Below, piece after piece: positions 26,667 through 37,519 of a stretch of DNA of 64,000 bases. The position numbers and the translations under genes are program-made. The DNA is from Phytopseudomonas seleniipraecipitans (lineage in GTDB: Bacteria; Pseudomonadota; Gammaproteobacteria; Pseudomonadales; Pseudomonadaceae), in NCBI RefSeq assembly GCF_900102335.1, contig NZ_FNBM01000002.1, positions 186,001 through 250,000 on the forward strand. The letters run 5' to 3'. The notes below the pieces were generated by a model that was given only the letters and a program-made list of their open reading frames with translations, made no database searches and was not told where the DNA came from. Numbering within the stretch: position 1 is the stretch's first letter; every line of letters starts with the position of its first letter.

Positions 26667-28169
26667 ATGGCGCAGAACGATTACGAAGCTGTAGATGTAG
26701 TGCTGGTTGGGGCCGGCATCATGAGCGCGACCCTGGCTGTGCTGCTCAAGGAGCTCGATCCCGGCATCAAGCTGGAAGTCGTGGAAGCGATGGACGCTGG
26801 TGCGGTTGAAAGCTCCAACCCCTGGAATAATGCGGGCACTGGCCACGCGGGTCTATGCGAGCTCAACTACACCCCCGAGTCCGCCGACGGTTCCATCGAC
26901 ATCAAGAAAGCCGTGAACATCAATGCCCAGTTCGAGGAATCGAAACAGTTCTGGGCGTACCTGGTTAAAAAAGGCACCTTCGGATCGCCCAAGGCCTTTA
27001 TCAACTCGGTTCCCCACCTCAGCTTCGTTCGTGGCCAGGAAGGTATCGACTACCTGAAGAAGCGCTTCGAAGCGCTGCGTGTACATCACGCCTTCGCGGA
27101 CATGGTGTACAGCGAAGACCGCGACACCATGGCGCAGTGGATGCCGCTGATGATGCCGGGCCGCGATCCGAACGAGCCCATTGCAGCGACACGCGTTGCT
27201 AATGGCACCGACGTGAACTTCGGCGCGCTGACCAAAAGCCTGCTGGATTACCTGGTGCAGCAGAGCACTGCGCGCGTTACCTGCAATCAGCGGGTCACCG
27301 ACCTGACTCGCAACGCCCACGGCTGGCGGGTCAGTACCAAAGACTCGAAGACCGGCAATCATCGCGAGATCCAGGCGCGCTTTGTGTTCCTTGGCGCGGG
27401 CGGTGGTTCCCTGCCCCTGTTGCAGATGTCCGGCATACCGGAAGGCAAAGGGTTTGGCGGTTTCCCGGTCAGCGGTCAGTGGCTGCGCTGCGACAACCCG
27501 GAAGTGGTCAGCCAGCACCAGGCCAAGGTATACAGCCAGGCCGAAGTAGGCTCACCGCCCATGTCGGTCCCCCACCTCGACACCCGCGTGGTAGATGGCA
27601 AGAAATCTCTGTTGTTCGGGCCTTATGCAGGCTTTACCACCAAGTTTCTGAAGAAGGGGTCATTCCTCGATCTGCCGATGTCGGTGCGTTTGAACAATAT
27701 TGGCCCGATGCTGGCGGTAGCCCGCGACAACTTCGACCTGACCCGCTATCTGGTCAAGGAAGTCATGCAGTCGCAGGAACAGCGCCTGAATACGCTGCGC
27801 GGTTTCTATCCGCACGCCAAAGCCAGCGACTGGCGTCTGGAAATTGCCGGGCAGCGCGTGCAGATCATCAAGAAGGACGCCAAGAAAGGCGGCATCCTGC
27901 AGTTCGGTACCGAACTGGTTGCCGCCAAGGATGGCTCCATCGCAGCCCTGCTGGGCGCCTCTCCAGGCGCCTCGGTGACGGTCTCGATCATGCTCGACCT
28001 GATTCACCGCTGCTTCCCCGAGCAGGCGGCGTCTGCCGAGTGGACCAGCAAGTTGAATGAGATCTTCCCGGCTCCGTCTGCCGTTTTGAGCAGCGACGCC
28101 GAGCAGTATCGTGCCGTGCAATCGCACTCGGACGAGCTGCTGCAGCTGAAGGAAACGCTGCCGGCCTGA
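26667..28169 (+). CDS. mqo: Malate:quinone oxidoreductase
   Basis: A 500-residue membrane-associated FAD enzyme oxidising malate to oxaloacetate and passing electrons to quinone. The N-terminal [19 protein letters not shown] is the FAD loop. [23 protein letters not shown] is the Mqo signature, and GGGSLPLLQ and LLGASPGAS are further family stretches. ATG 26667 follows a GGAG site; the frame opens with GTG at 26661. It ends at a strong terminator facing rpoS. It replaces or complements soluble malate dehydrogenase in the TCA cycle. Confidence 0.95.
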   Translation: MAQNDYEAVDVVLVGAGIMSATLAVLLKELDPGIKLEVVEAMDAGAVESSNPWNNAGTGHAGLCELNYTPESADGSIDIKKAVNINAQFEESKQFWAYLVKKGTFGSPKAFINSVPHLSFVRGQEGIDYLKKRFEALRVHHAFADMVYSEDRDTMAQWMPLMMPGRDPNEPIAATRVANGTDVNFGALTKSLLDYLVQQSTARVTCNQRVTDLTRNAHGWRVSTKDSKTGNHREIQARFVFLGAGGGSLPLLQMSGIPEGKGFGGFPVSGQWLRCDNPEVVSQHQAKVYSQAEVGSPPMSVPHLDTRVVDGKKSLLFGPYAGFTTKFLKKGSFLDLPMSVRLNNIGPMLAVARDNFDLTRYLVKEVMQSQEQRLNTLRGFYPHAKASDWRLEIAGQRVQIIKKDAKKGGILQFGTELVAAKDGSIAALLGASPGASVTVSIMLDLIHRCFPEQAASAEWTSKLNEIFPAPSAVLSSDAEQYRAVQSHSDELLQLKETLPA

Positions 28170-28187
28170 TGACTCAAGCGTGAAATG

Positions 28188-28217
28188 AAAAGGCGCCTCG
28201 AAAGGCGCCTTTTTTTC
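28188..28217 (+). terminator. mqo terminator
   Basis: AGGCGCC (28191-28197) pairs with GGCGCCT (28204-28210), followed by TTTTTTTC on the plus strand, just after the mqo stop. Confidence 0.9.
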
Positions 28218-28256
28218 GTTCATTGATCAACGTCGCCAAACTAGACGCTGCAGCTG

Positions 28257-28310
28257 CGAAGCAAAAAGCTGCGCACCTGGCGCGCGCCAACAGAGCTGAC
28301 TGGCGCCAGG
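28257..28310 (-). terminator. Probable rpoS terminator
   Basis: CCTGGCGC (28276-28283) pairs with GCGCCAGG (28303-28310). On the minus strand the stem is followed, eight bases later, by TTTTTGC. The T-run is displaced, so efficiency is uncertain. Confidence 0.5.
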
Positions 28311-28324
28311 CACGGCGGGTCGGA

Positions 28325-29335
28325 TTACTGAAACAACGAGTCTGCAGAGAGGCCATTCTTCTCGAGGATCTCGCGCAGCCGTTTGAGAGCCTCAACCTGA
28401 ATCTGTCTGACGCGCTCACGGGTCAGGCCGATCTCCTGCCCCACCTCTTCGAGCGTGCAGCTTTCGTGGCCGCGCAGGCCAAAGCGACGCACTACCACTT
28501 CACGCTGCTTGTCGGTCAGGTCAGAGAGCCACTGATCGATACTCTGCGACAGATCATCGTCTTGCAACAGCTCGCACGGGTCAGTGGGCCTGTCATCGGT
28601 GAGGGTGTCGAGCAGCGTCTTGTCAGAATCAGGGCCGAGCGACACGTCGACTGAGGACACCCGCTCGTTCAAGCCAAGCATGCGCTTGACATCACCCACC
28701 GGCTTTTCAAGCAGGTTGGCAATCTCCTCGGGGGACGGCTCGTGGTCGAGCTTTTGCGTCAGCTCCCGCGCGGCACGCAAGTAAACGTTGAGCTCTTTGA
28801 CCACATGAATGGGCAGGCGGATCGTGCGCGTCTGGTTCATGATCGCCCGCTCGATGGTTTGCCGAATCCACCAGGTGGCATAGGTGGAAAAACGGAAACC
28901 GCGCTCAGGGTCGAACTTCTCGACCGCTCGGATCAGGCCGAGATTGCCTTCCTCGATCAGGTCCAGCAGCGACAGCCCGCGATTGACGTAACGCCTGGCA
29001 ATCTTGACCACCAGACGCAGGTTGCTTTCTATCATGCGCTTGCGCCCGGCGGGATCGCCCTTCTGCGCGAGGCGCGCGAAGAACACTTCCTCTTCCGGAC
29101 TGAGTAGGGGGGAGAAACCGATTTCGTTCAGATAAAGCTGAGTGGCGTCGAGCGCCCGGGTGTAGTCGATGTACTTGTGCTGCTTGCTGCCAGCTGATTG
29201 CTTGGCCTTGCCGCGCGCAGTGGGCTTTGCACCCGCCTGCTCACTTGCTCCATCGTCCAGATCAATGCCGGGCTCCATCAAGAGCACTTCATCGTCGATG
29301 TCAAACTCCGGCGCTTCTTTGGTAGTGAGAGCCAT
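28325..29335 (-). CDS. rpoS: RNA polymerase sigma factor RpoS (sigma38)
   Basis: A 336-residue stationary-phase and stress sigma factor. Region 1.2-2 runs through [23 protein letters not shown] and the -10 recognition segment [19 protein letters not shown]. Region 4.2 carries the helix-turn-helix [20 protein letters not shown] 29335 is chosen for the family N-terminus [12 protein letters not shown]; an open frame extends to 29398. It lies downstream of nlpD, where rpoS promoters normally reside. A strong hairpin in the leader precedes it. It converges on mqo. Confidence 0.97.
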   Translation of the reverse strand: MALTTKEAPEFDIDDEVLLMEPGIDLDDGASEQAGAKPTARGKAKQSAGSKQHKYIDYTRALDATQLYLNEIGFSPLLSPEEEVFFARLAQKGDPAGRKRMIESNLRLVVKIARRYVNRGLSLLDLIEEGNLGLIRAVEKFDPERGFRFSTYATWWIRQTIERAIMNQTRTIRLPIHVVKELNVYLRAARELTQKLDHEPSPEEIANLLEKPVGDVKRMLGLNERVSSVDVSLGPDSDKTLLDTLTDDRPTDPCELLQDDDLSQSIDQWLSDLTDKQREVVVRRFGLRGHESCTLEEVGQEIGLTRERVRQIQVEALKRLREILEKNGLSADSLFQ

Positions 29336-29404
29336 TTTATTCTTCCGTCCCTTGCTGAGTTCGACCAGCAAGCTCGAGTACGCCGTTATCCTTGGCACAC
29401 TAGA

Positions 29405-29437
29405 GCTCGTTCATCCCACATGAGGGGGTGAACGAGC
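29405..29437 (-). promoter_or_regulatory. Strong hairpin in the nlpD-rpoS gap (rpoS leader)
   Basis: GCTCGTTCA (29405-29413) pairs perfectly with TGAACGAGC (29429-29437), extended by CCC/GGG. It lies 70 nt upstream of the rpoS ATG and seven bases after the nlpD stop codon. No T-run follows, so it is more likely an mRNA-processing or translational element than a terminator. Confidence 0.55.
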
Positions 29438-29443
29438 GACAGA

Positions 29444-30298
29444 TCAGCGACCTGGCAAGTATTGCATCGGATCGACAGGCTTTCCTTGGCGGCGAATCTC
29501 GAAGTGAAGCTTCACCCGGTCAGTTCCTGTTGAACCCATCTCGGCAATTTGCTGCCCGACTTTGACCTGCTGCCCCTCACGTACCAACAGCCTGCGGTTG
29601 TGGCCGTAGGCACTCACGTAGGTATCGCTGTGTTTGATGATCACTAACTCACCGTAGCCCCGTAACCCACTCCCGGCGTAGACGACAGATCCACCAGACG
29701 CAGCAAGCACAGGCTGTCCCAACTCGCCAGCGATATCAATGCCTTTATTTAAACTACCGTTTGACGAATAACGTCCGATAATCGCGCCGGTAGAAGGCCA
29801 TGCCCAACCTGACGCAGAGCGTTGCACTGACTTGACCGGAGTCGTTGCTGGAGTCGCCACGACAGGCGTAGTGGGCTTGGTCGCAGTCTGCGCGGGAGGC
29901 GCTTGAACCGGCGTGGCAGGGCGCGATGGCGTGGTTACGACCGGTGCGCTGATAGCGGGCGCAGTGGCCACTACCGGCCTGCTACTCCCCGAACCAAAGC
30001 GAATAACCTGCCCCACGCGGATCAGGTAAGGCGCAGCAATCGCGTTGTGAGCGGCCAGGGCTTTCCAGTCCCAGCCATAACGAAAGGCAATGGAATAAAG
30101 TGTGTCTCCTCGTTGCACGCGGTGCTGGCCAGACGTAACGGGCTGGCGTTGCACAGCAGAGCCGTTGCGATCGACTACCTGCACACCGCCAGCCGGCGAA
30201 CTGGCACAACCTGCCAGCAACGTGCCGAACATGGCTAATGCCAGCAGGTTGCGTAGCGTGCCCGAGATATAGCGCCCTTGATTGGCTGTGAAACTCAC
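29444..30298 (-). CDS. nlpD: Lipoprotein NlpD (LysM + degenerate M23 domain)
   Basis: A 284-residue outer-membrane lipoprotein that activates cell-wall amidase at division. The signal reaches the lipobox LAGC. A LysM domain follows (HRVQRGDTLYSIAFRYGWDWKALAAHN), then a Pro/Thr-rich linker and a C-terminal LytM/M23 domain. The catalytic HxxxD reads NKGID and HxH reads KLH, so the peptidase site is dead, as in E. coli NlpD. GTG 30298 follows AAGGGAGA; an ATG at 30334 is less likely. It lies upstream of rpoS. Confidence 0.93.
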   Translation of the reverse strand: MSFTANQGRYISGTLRNLLALAMFGTLLAGCASSPAGGVQVVDRNGSAVQRQPVTSGQHRVQRGDTLYSIAFRYGWDWKALAAHNAIAAPYLIRVGQVIRFGSGSSRPVVATAPAISAPVVTTPSRPATPVQAPPAQTATKPTTPVVATPATTPVKSVQRSASGWAWPSTGAIIGRYSSNGSLNKGIDIAGELGQPVLAASGGSVVYAGSGLRGYGELVIIKHSDTYVSAYGHNRRLLVREGQQVKVGQQIAEMGSTGTDRVKLHFEIRRQGKPVDPMQYLPGR

Positions 30299-30350
30299 CC
30301 GTATCTCCCTTGCAGACGGCCTCAAGCGACCCATGACGAACGCTGAAACA

Positions 30351-31280
30351 TCAGACCTCTTGCACCTGGCGACGACGTGCCAGCCACTCCATACCCACTA
30401 CCAGTACAACAGCACAGCAGCCCAGCACGATGCTCATCAGCACGTGTGCACTTTCGCCGCTCACCTCGGTGAATTGCCAGGGCCACAGATTGACCTGTTC
30501 CAGCGGAAACGATTCACCATGACGATTGGTTTGCCAGGTCAGCGTGTGCTTCCACGGCCAGACCTTGACCAGCGACCCCAGCATCAAGCCGGCAAGAAAG
30601 GCCATGGTCAAATCACGCATGTGTGCCAGCAGCCAGCTCAGCGCCTTGGAAAAGCTCAGCAAGCCCAGTACGCAGCCAGCGCAGAAAACAGACAGCACCG
30701 CCAGGTCGAAATTCTTCAGAGCCCCCAACACCACTGGGTAAAGCCCCAGCAAGACCAGAATGAAACTGCCAGACACGCCCGGCAGAATCATTGCGCAAAT
30801 GGCCACGGCACCGGCGAAAAACAGCATCAGCGGATCTGCCGATAGCTGCATGGGCGCAGCCAAAGTAATACAAAGCGCCAACGCCAGCCCGGCCGCGAAA
30901 GCCACGAAACGGTTGGCTCGCCAGTGGGTCACTTCGCGCCCGACCAGATAAACGGAGACCACTACCAGGCCGAAAAAGAACGCCCAGAGCTGTACGGGAT
31001 ACTCGCTCATCAGATAACTGATAAGCCTGGCCAGAGTGAGAATGCTGGTGAGGATGCCGAGCACCAATACCAACAGGAAGCTGGCATTACATGCCTGCCA
31101 TGCCTGCTTGATGCGTCCACGTAACAGCAACATGAAAGCCATGGGGATGGCCGCAAGCGATGCCAGGAGCTTGTCGTATATACCGGTGATCAGGGCAACG
31201 GTTCCGCCGGAAAAACCCGGCACCACGTCGACAGCCCCCATGGCCATCCCTTTGGTATACAGCAACACGGTTTTCTTCAT
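30351..31280 (-). CDS. DUF368 membrane protein (PopT-type undecaprenyl-phosphate translocase)
   Basis: A 309-residue protein with about eight membrane segments. GMAMGAVDVVPGFSGGTVALITGIYD and AICAMILPGVSGSFILVLLGLY are the paired inverted-repeat-like motifs of DUF368. The family has been identified as translocases recycling undecaprenyl phosphate across the inner membrane (PopT). It lies between pcm and nlpD, which in some pseudomonads are adjacent. It joins cell-wall biology to the nlpD-rpoS unit. Confidence 0.88.
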   Translation of the reverse strand: MKKTVLLYTKGMAMGAVDVVPGFSGGTVALITGIYDKLLASLAAIPMAFMLLLRGRIKQAWQACNASFLLVLVLGILTSILTLARLISYLMSEYPVQLWAFFFGLVVVSVYLVGREVTHWRANRFVAFAAGLALALCITLAAPMQLSADPLMLFFAGAVAICAMILPGVSGSFILVLLGLYPVVLGALKNFDLAVLSVFCAGCVLGLLSFSKALSWLLAHMRDLTMAFLAGLMLGSLVKVWPWKHTLTWQTNRHGESFPLEQVNLWPWQFTEVSGESAHVLMSIVLGCCAVVLVVGMEWLARRRQVQEV

Positions 31281-31301
31281 GCATCCTTCCAGTCGAATGA
31301 A

Positions 31302-31937
31302 TCAGGCCAAAGGGCCATTAAGCAGCGGCACGAAACGCACGGCGTCGAGTACATGCCGGGAGAAACCCTGTTCCTCGCGAATGATCAGTAACAGTTGCTG
31401 AACGTCACCTGTACCAACCGGGATAACCAGGCGACCGCCTGGGGCCAGCTGATCAAGCAACGCTTGCGGCACGTCCGATGCAGCTGCAGTCACGATGATG
31501 CCGTTGTAAGGCGCCAATGCCGGCCAGCCTTCCCAACCATCACCCCAGCGGAACACCACGTTGCGCAGGCTCAGTTTGACCAGACGTTCCTTCGCCCGTT
31601 CCTGTAATCCCTGGATACGTTCGACGGTAAATACCCGCTCTACCAATTGCGCCAGGATCGCCGTCTGGTAACCGGAGCCGGTGCCGATCTCCAGAACCTT
31701 GTCCAGCGGCCCCGCAGCGAGCAGCAGTTCGCTCATACGCGCGACCATATAAGGCTGCGAGATGGTCTGGTTGTGGCCGATGGGCAACGCGGTGTCTTCG
31801 TAGGCGCGGTGCGCGAGCGCTTCATCAACGAACAGATGGCGCGGCGTGCGGCGGATAACCTCAAGCACCTGGGCGTTTGACAGGCCTTCGTCATAAAGGC
31901 GCTGGATCAGGCGTTCACGGGTACGTTGCGAGGTCAT
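31302..31937 (-). CDS. pcm: Protein-L-isoaspartate O-methyltransferase
   Basis: A 211-residue repair enzyme that methylates isoaspartyl residues in damaged proteins with [14 protein letters not shown] is SAM motif I, preceded by the [21 protein letters not shown] substrate-binding region. ATG 31937 gives the family N-terminus [15 protein letters not shown]; the open frame extends to 31970, overlapping surE. It belongs to the surE-pcm-nlpD-rpoS stress unit. Confidence 0.95.
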   Translation of the reverse strand: MTSQRTRERLIQRLYDEGLSNAQVLEVIRRTPRHLFVDEALAHRAYEDTALPIGHNQTISQPYMVARMSELLLAAGPLDKVLEIGTGSGYQTAILAQLVERVFTVERIQGLQERAKERLVKLSLRNVVFRWGDGWEGWPALAPYNGIIVTAAASDVPQALLDQLAPGGRLVIPVGTGDVQQLLLIIREEQGFSRHVLDAVRFVPLLNGPLA

Positions 31938-31966
31938 GCCAATCCCGTGGCGGTCGTGCTCCCGGT

Positions 31967-32719
31967 TCATGCTATCAGCCCTTCGAGCCAGGGTTTAAGG
32001 CGATTGAGGCCATCCTGGTATGTGCGATCAAGTTGCAGCGGCGTGACCGATACGTAGCCTTGCATCACGGCGTGAAAGTCAGTGCCCTCGGCACCGTCCT
32101 CGATATCACCGGCCGCGGCAATCCAATAGCCTTCCTTGCCGCGTGGATTGACGACTTTCACCGGGGCCGCCGCGCGCGCGCGGTGGCCCAGGCGGGTCAA
32201 CTGCACACCACGAATGTGCTCGAGCGGAAGATTGGGTACGTTGACGTTCAATACGGTACGAGGCGGCAAGTCCAGCTGTTCGTGCGCCTCTACCAGCTTG
32301 CGCGCGAAATAGGCGGCAGTCGGCAGGTTCTCGGCGGAACGCGAGAGCAGCGAGAAGGCGAATGCCGGGCGGGCCAGAAAGCGCCCTTCGAGGGCCGCAG
32401 CAACAGTGCCCGAGTAGAGCACGTCGTCGCCCAGGTTGGCGCCCAGATTGATGCCGGCAACGACCAGATCGGCGACTTCGACAAGCAAGCCATTGAGCCC
32501 GAGGTGCACACAATCGGTCGGAGTGCCATTGACGCTGATGTAGCCGTTGGCCAGCGTGCAGGGGTGCAGCGGCCGATCGAGCGTCAACGCACTGCTGGCA
32601 CCGCTGCGATCGCCATCAGGTGCAATCACCGTGCAGTCGGCGTAATCGGCCAGCGCAGCATGCAACGCGGCGAGGCCGGGTGCGGCTACGCCGTCATCGT
32701 TAGAAATCAGAATACGCAT
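31967..32719 (-). CDS. surE: 5'-nucleotidase SurE
   Basis: A 250-residue stationary-phase survival phosphatase hydrolysing nucleoside 5'- and 3'-monophosphates. The metal-binding NDDG (Asp8, Asp9) opens the protein; [12 protein letters not shown] and the [19 protein letters not shown] segment (metal-binding Asn) are typical. Its start overlaps truD by 13 bases, and it precedes pcm, suggesting coupled translation. Confidence 0.96.
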   Translation of the reverse strand: MRILISNDDGVAAPGLAALHAALADYADCTVIAPDGDRSGASSALTLDRPLHPCTLANGYISVNGTPTDCVHLGLNGLLVEVADLVVAGINLGANLGDDVLYSGTVAAALEGRFLARPAFAFSLLSRSAENLPTAAYFARKLVEAHEQLDLPPRTVLNVNVPNLPLEHIRGVQLTRLGHRARAAAPVKVVNPRGKEGYWIAAAGDIEDGAEGTDFHAVMQGYVSVTPLQLDRTYQDGLNRLKPWLEGLIA

Positions 32720-33765
32720 GGGTTGTCCGTCTGCCCTACCGGCAACAGGTCGACGATTTCACGCACCAGTGCGGTGGCGAAACATCCAGCCGGCAGAACG
32801 AATTCCAGTTGCAGAATGTCAGGCTCGGGATAATGCCACGTCAAACCACTAATGGGGAGGCGCAGGATACGCCGTTCGTGCGCCAGGCCCGCTTCTGCCA
32901 ACCAGATAGCCAGTTGCGCCTCACTATCGGCAACGCGCTGCTCCAACCCCTGGGTGGCGCCGCCTGCCGGCGACCCGCCGTCGCCCCAAAGCGGGCCGGT
33001 CGGATGAAGATCAAGAACTGCCAGGCGCGGGTCCTGGCATTCTGCCTCGCCAGCGGGGAAGAAGCTGCGGCTGTCGGTGAACGCCAGCAGATCGCCCGGC
33101 AGCGCCTGATTCCAGGTACCGGTGGCAACTCGCTCGGCGAGTACCCGATTGAAGATAAAGCTACGAGCGGCCGACAGCACCCGCGAGCGCACATTGCGTT
33201 TCTCTGGCAGCTCCTTGCGCTCGGCGAAATGCCGGGCATGAGCGACGTTACCGCCCTCGTAGCCGAAACGCTGGGCGCCGTAGTAATTGGGAATGCCCTG
33301 GGCGGCGATGCGTTGCAGCCGCTCATCCAGCTCCGCCCGATCAGCCTGCAACTGGGTCAGTCGCAGCGTGAAGCCATTAGCCGCATGAGCACCGCGCTGC
33401 AGTTTTCGCGAGTGGCGCACCTGCTTGAGGATGCTCAGGGTCTCATCCTGAGCTGCAGCCAGGTCGGGGTCGTTCTTGCCGGGCAGATGAATGCTGAACC
33501 ACTGGCGGGTCAGCGCCTGCCGGTCCTTCAACCCCGCATAGCTGATCATCCGCACCGGCACGCCGGCAGCACGAGCCAGGCGCCGCGCAGCGTCTTCGGT
33601 ATTCAACCCACGCTTCTCGACCCACAACCACAAGTGTTCACCGGCGCCGGACAATGCGATGTCCAGCACTTCATCGACCTGGAAGTCCTCGGCCGTGGCC
33701 TTGAGTGCAGCATGACCACAAGGTTCGCCATGGGCACGCGGGCCGAGCAATTCCACTTCAGTCAT
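32707..33765 (-). CDS. truD: tRNA pseudouridine(13) synthase TruD
   Basis: A 352-residue enzyme modifying U13 of tRNA-Glu. Asp81 in [14 protein letters not shown] is the catalytic residue. The NYYGAQRFG motif and the C-terminal [22 protein letters not shown] insert region match TruD. It overlaps ispF by four bases upstream and surE downstream, forming one transcription unit. Confidence 0.96.
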   Translation of the reverse strand: MTEVELLGPRAHGEPCGHAALKATAEDFQVDEVLDIALSGAGEHLWLWVEKRGLNTEDAARRLARAAGVPVRMISYAGLKDRQALTRQWFSIHLPGKNDPDLAAAQDETLSILKQVRHSRKLQRGAHAANGFTLRLTQLQADRAELDERLQRIAAQGIPNYYGAQRFGYEGGNVAHARHFAERKELPEKRNVRSRVLSAARSFIFNRVLAERVATGTWNQALPGDLLAFTDSRSFFPAGEAECQDPRLAVLDLHPTGPLWGDGGSPAGGATQGLEQRVADSEAQLAIWLAEAGLAHERRILRLPISGLTWHYPEPDILQLEFVLPAGCFATALVREIVDLLPVGQTDNPCVF

Positions 33766-34235
33766 GCGCTGACCAGCAAGGCAACCGCGTGTACGGCAAT
33801 ACCTTCCTGACGGCCGACGAATCCCAGCTTCTCGGTGGTGGTGGCCTTGACGTTGACCTGATCAAGCTCGACCTGCAGGTCTTCGGCGATCAGGTGGCGC
33901 ATGGCGTCAATGTGCGGGGCCATCTTCGGGGCCTGGGCCTCGATGGTGGCGTCGACGTTGCCGACTTTCCAGCCCTTGGCGTGGATCAAACCCAACACAT
34001 GGCGCAGCAGCACCCGGCTGTCGGCACCTTTGAAATTCGGGTCGGTGTCTGGGAAGTGCTTGCCGATATCGCCGAGCGCGACGGCGCCAAGTAAAGCATC
34101 GGCCAAGGCGTGCAGCACCACGTCGCCATCAGAGTGGGCAATCAAACCGTTTGAGTGAGGAATGCGCACGCCGCCCAGGATGATGAAATCCCCTTCGCCG
34201 AACCGGTGCACATCGTAACCATGGCCAATCCGCAT
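33762..34235 (-). CDS. ispF: 2-C-methyl-D-erythritol 2,4-cyclodiphosphate synthase
   Basis: A 157-residue trimeric zinc enzyme of the MEP isoprenoid pathway. Metal ligands Asp8, His10 (GYDVHRFG) and His42 (GDVVLHAL) are in place. The C-terminal [19 protein letters not shown] completes the CDP site. ATG 34235 fits the family start [11 protein letters not shown] 34253 is upstream in frame. The partner ispD lies 4 kb away in the same window, and dxr further on. Confidence 0.96.
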   Translation of the reverse strand: MRIGHGYDVHRFGEGDFIILGGVRIPHSNGLIAHSDGDVVLHALADALLGAVALGDIGKHFPDTDPNFKGADSRVLLRHVLGLIHAKGWKVGNVDATIEAQAPKMAPHIDAMRHLIAEDLQVELDQVNVKATTTEKLGFVGRQEGIAVHAVALLVSA

Positions 34236-34324
34236 GAGCCGATGCCCTCGCAAAAAGGCCGATTCTACCCGAAAGCCGCGCGCTATTGCCGCTCACGGCA
34301 CACGGATACATTGCACTGAAAGCA

Positions 34325-34348
34325 GAAGAGCGCCTACCGGCGCCCTTC
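34325..34348 (-). terminator. Probable fghA terminator
   Basis: GAAG-GCGCC and GGCGC-CTTC (34325-34334 with 34339-34348, one mismatch) form a hairpin just after the fghA stop on the minus strand. The T-run is weak (TGCTTTC). Confidence 0.5.
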
Positions 34349-34353
34349 TTTCC

Positions 34354-35196
34354 TCAGCTCAATGCCTGGGCATGATGGCGCAAGTGATCGTCGATAAAGC
34401 TGGCGATGAAGTAGTAGCTATGGTCGTAGCCCGGCTGCAGGCGCAAGGTCAGCGGATGGTTAGCCGCTTTGGCCGCTGCTTCCAACGCGTGAGGCTTGAG
34501 CTGCCCCTCCAGAAAGTCGTCACGGTCGCCCTGATCGACCAGAATCGGCAACTTCTCGCTGGCTTCGGCAATCAGCACGCTGGCATCCCACTCGCGCCAG
34601 CGCGAACGGTCGTCACCCAGGTAGTTGGAAAATGCCTTCTCACCCCACGGGCAGTTCAGCGGGTTAGTGATGGGCGAAAACGCAGAGACCGACGCGTAAC
34701 GGCCCGGATTCTTCAGTGCACAGATCAGAGCGCCGTGGCCACCCATGGAATGACCGGCTATACCGCGCTTATCCGAGACCGGGAAATTCGCTTCGATCAA
34801 CGCCGGCAGCTCCTGCACGACATAATCGTACATGCGGTAATGGCGGGCCCAGGGTTCTTGCGTCGCGTTGACGTAGAAGCCGGCGCCCAGGCCGAAATCA
34901 TAGGCGCCATTGGCGTCGTCTGGCACGCCTTCGCCGCGCGGGCTGGTATCGGGTGCGACGATGATCAGCCCCAGCTCGGCTGCCATGCGCTGGGCGCCAG
35001 CCTTCTGCATGAAATTCTCATCGGTACAGGTCAGGCCGCTGAGCCAGTACAGCACCGGCAACTTGGCACCCTGTTCGGCCTGCGGTGGCAGGTAGACAGC
35101 GAACACCATGTCGCAGTTGAGGCTGGCGGAGCGATGCTTGTAGCGCTTTTGCCAGCCACCAAAGCTCTTGTTGCTGGAAACGATTTCCAAGGTCAT
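34354..35196 (-). CDS. fghA: S-formylglutathione hydrolase
   Basis: A 280-residue alpha/beta hydrolase releasing formate and glutathione from S-formylglutathione, the second step of formaldehyde detoxification. The nucleophile elbow is GHSMGGHGA, the oxyanion region is [11 protein letters not shown], and Asp and His ([17 protein letters not shown]) complete the triad. ATG 35196 follows AGAGGA. It follows adhC with a 58-nt gap holding a strong hairpin. Confidence 0.96.
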   Translation of the reverse strand: MTLEIVSSNKSFGGWQKRYKHRSASLNCDMVFAVYLPPQAEQGAKLPVLYWLSGLTCTDENFMQKAGAQRMAAELGLIIVAPDTSPRGEGVPDDANGAYDFGLGAGFYVNATQEPWARHYRMYDYVVQELPALIEANFPVSDKRGIAGHSMGGHGALICALKNPGRYASVSAFSPITNPLNCPWGEKAFSNYLGDDRSRWREWDASVLIAEASEKLPILVDQGDRDDFLEGQLKPHALEAAAKAANHPLTLRLQPGYDHSYYFIASFIDDHLRHHAQALS

Positions 35197-35214
35197 GGCG
35201 AGTCCTCTCGAGTA

Positions 35215-35247
35215 GTAACCCACGCAATCTTCGCCTGCGTGGGTTAC
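35215..35247 (-). promoter_or_regulatory. 12-bp perfect hairpin between adhC and fghA
   Basis: GTAACCCACGCA (35215-35226) pairs perfectly with TGCGTGGGTTAC (35236-35247). There is no T-run, so it looks like an intercistronic RNA-stability or attenuation element rather than a plain terminator. It lies seven bases after the adhC stop codon. Confidence 0.6.
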
Positions 35248-35254
35248 CCGCTCT

Positions 35255-36418
<1,164 letters not shown>

Positions 36419-36438
36419 TCAGGGAAATAATCAGGCAG

Positions 36439-36470
36439 AATGCAAAACATTATTGCTCAAGCGGGACAAT
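36439..36470. promoter_or_regulatory. Possible LysR-type operator sites
   Basis: AATG-N5-CATT (36439-36451) and ATTG-N11-CAAT (36452-36470) are two adjacent inverted repeats in the divergent adhC/LysR gap. The second has the spacing expected of a T-N11-A LysR box. Confidence 0.45.
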
Positions 36471-36501
36471 CACCGCTTTACCAACGCGCCGGGGAAACGA
36501 C

Positions 36502-37389
36502 ATGAACCGCTGGGAAGGGCTGGATGAGTTCGTCGCTGTCGCCGAGTGCGGTCAATTCACGGCCGCCGCCGAACGTCTGGGTCTGTCCTCGTCGCAGGTC
36601 AGCCGGCAGATTGCGCGCTTGGAAGAACGTCTGCACACGCGCCTGTTCTACCGCACCACGCGCAAGGTCGCACTGACCGAAGCGGGCCAGACATTCCTGC
36701 AACATTGCCAGCGCCTGCAGGACGCTCGCGAAGAAGCGCTCAATGCAATCGGCGATCTCGCCAGCGAGCCCAAAGGGCTACTGCGCATGACCTGTGCAGT
36801 TGCCTACGGCGAGCGTTTTATCGTGCCGCTGGTCACTGCGTTTGCAGCCCGGCATCCGCGGCTTTCCGTCGATATCGAGCTGAGCAACCGAACGCTGGAT
36901 TTGGTGCAGGATGGTTTTGACATCGCCATTCGCCTCGGCCGCCTGCAGGATTCACGCATGCTGGCGACACGCCTGGCGCCGCGGCGCATGTACCTGTGCG
37001 CGTCACCCGACTACCTGCAGCGTTACGGCCGCCCGCACAGTCTGTCGGAACTGGCACGGCACAACTGCCTGGTTGGCAGCAGCGATACCTGGACGTTTCA
37101 GCTCGATGGCCGCGAAGCCTCGCAGCGCATTCAGGGCAACTGGCGCTGCAACAGCGGCCAGGCCGTGCTCGACGCAGCGCTGGGCGGGCTTGGCCTGTGT
37201 CAGTTGCCGGATTACTACGTGCTCGAACACTTGCGAAGCGGCGCTCTGGTGTCGCTGCTAGACAACCATCAACCGCCGAACACCGCGGTGTGGGCGCTCT
37301 ATCCGCAGCAACGACACTTGTCGCCCAAAGTCAGGCAGTTGATCGACGCATTGCGCGACGGCCTGAGCCAGCGCAGTGAATATGTCTGA
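36502..37389 (+). CDS. LysR-family regulator next to formaldehyde genes
   Basis: A 295-residue LysR regulator: helix-turn-helix in residues 1-62 (FTAAAERLGLSSSQVSRQIARLEERL) and a substrate-binding domain from about 90. It is divergent from adhC-fghA with operator-like repeats between. In P. aeruginosa the regulator in this position has been described as the glutathione-dependent formaldehyde neutralisation regulator (GfnR), so the same role is likely here. I leave the symbol blank because this rests on position. Confidence 0.88.
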   Translation: MNRWEGLDEFVAVAECGQFTAAAERLGLSSSQVSRQIARLEERLHTRLFYRTTRKVALTEAGQTFLQHCQRLQDAREEALNAIGDLASEPKGLLRMTCAVAYGERFIVPLVTAFAARHPRLSVDIELSNRTLDLVQDGFDIAIRLGRLQDSRMLATRLAPRRMYLCASPDYLQRYGRPHSLSELARHNCLVGSSDTWTFQLDGREASQRIQGNWRCNSGQAVLDAALGGLGLCQLPDYYVLEHLRSGALVSLLDNHQPPNTAVWALYPQQRHLSPKVRQLIDALRDGLSQRSEYV

Positions 37390-37519
37390 GCCGTTTCGGT
37401 GCAGCGCAGCGCTCACAGAATGTGACAACCGCCCGCGAACCTCTGCCGCCGTCAACTCGTCGTAATTTCTGAGGCCCTTGTCTGGGCCGTTGCAAACCCA
37501 CCGGCACGAGGAAACCGTT

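Noticed and set aside
28217..28324. Possible rsmZ small RNA after rpoS
   Set aside because: No repeated GGA loops on either strand; only terminator-like hairpins are seen.
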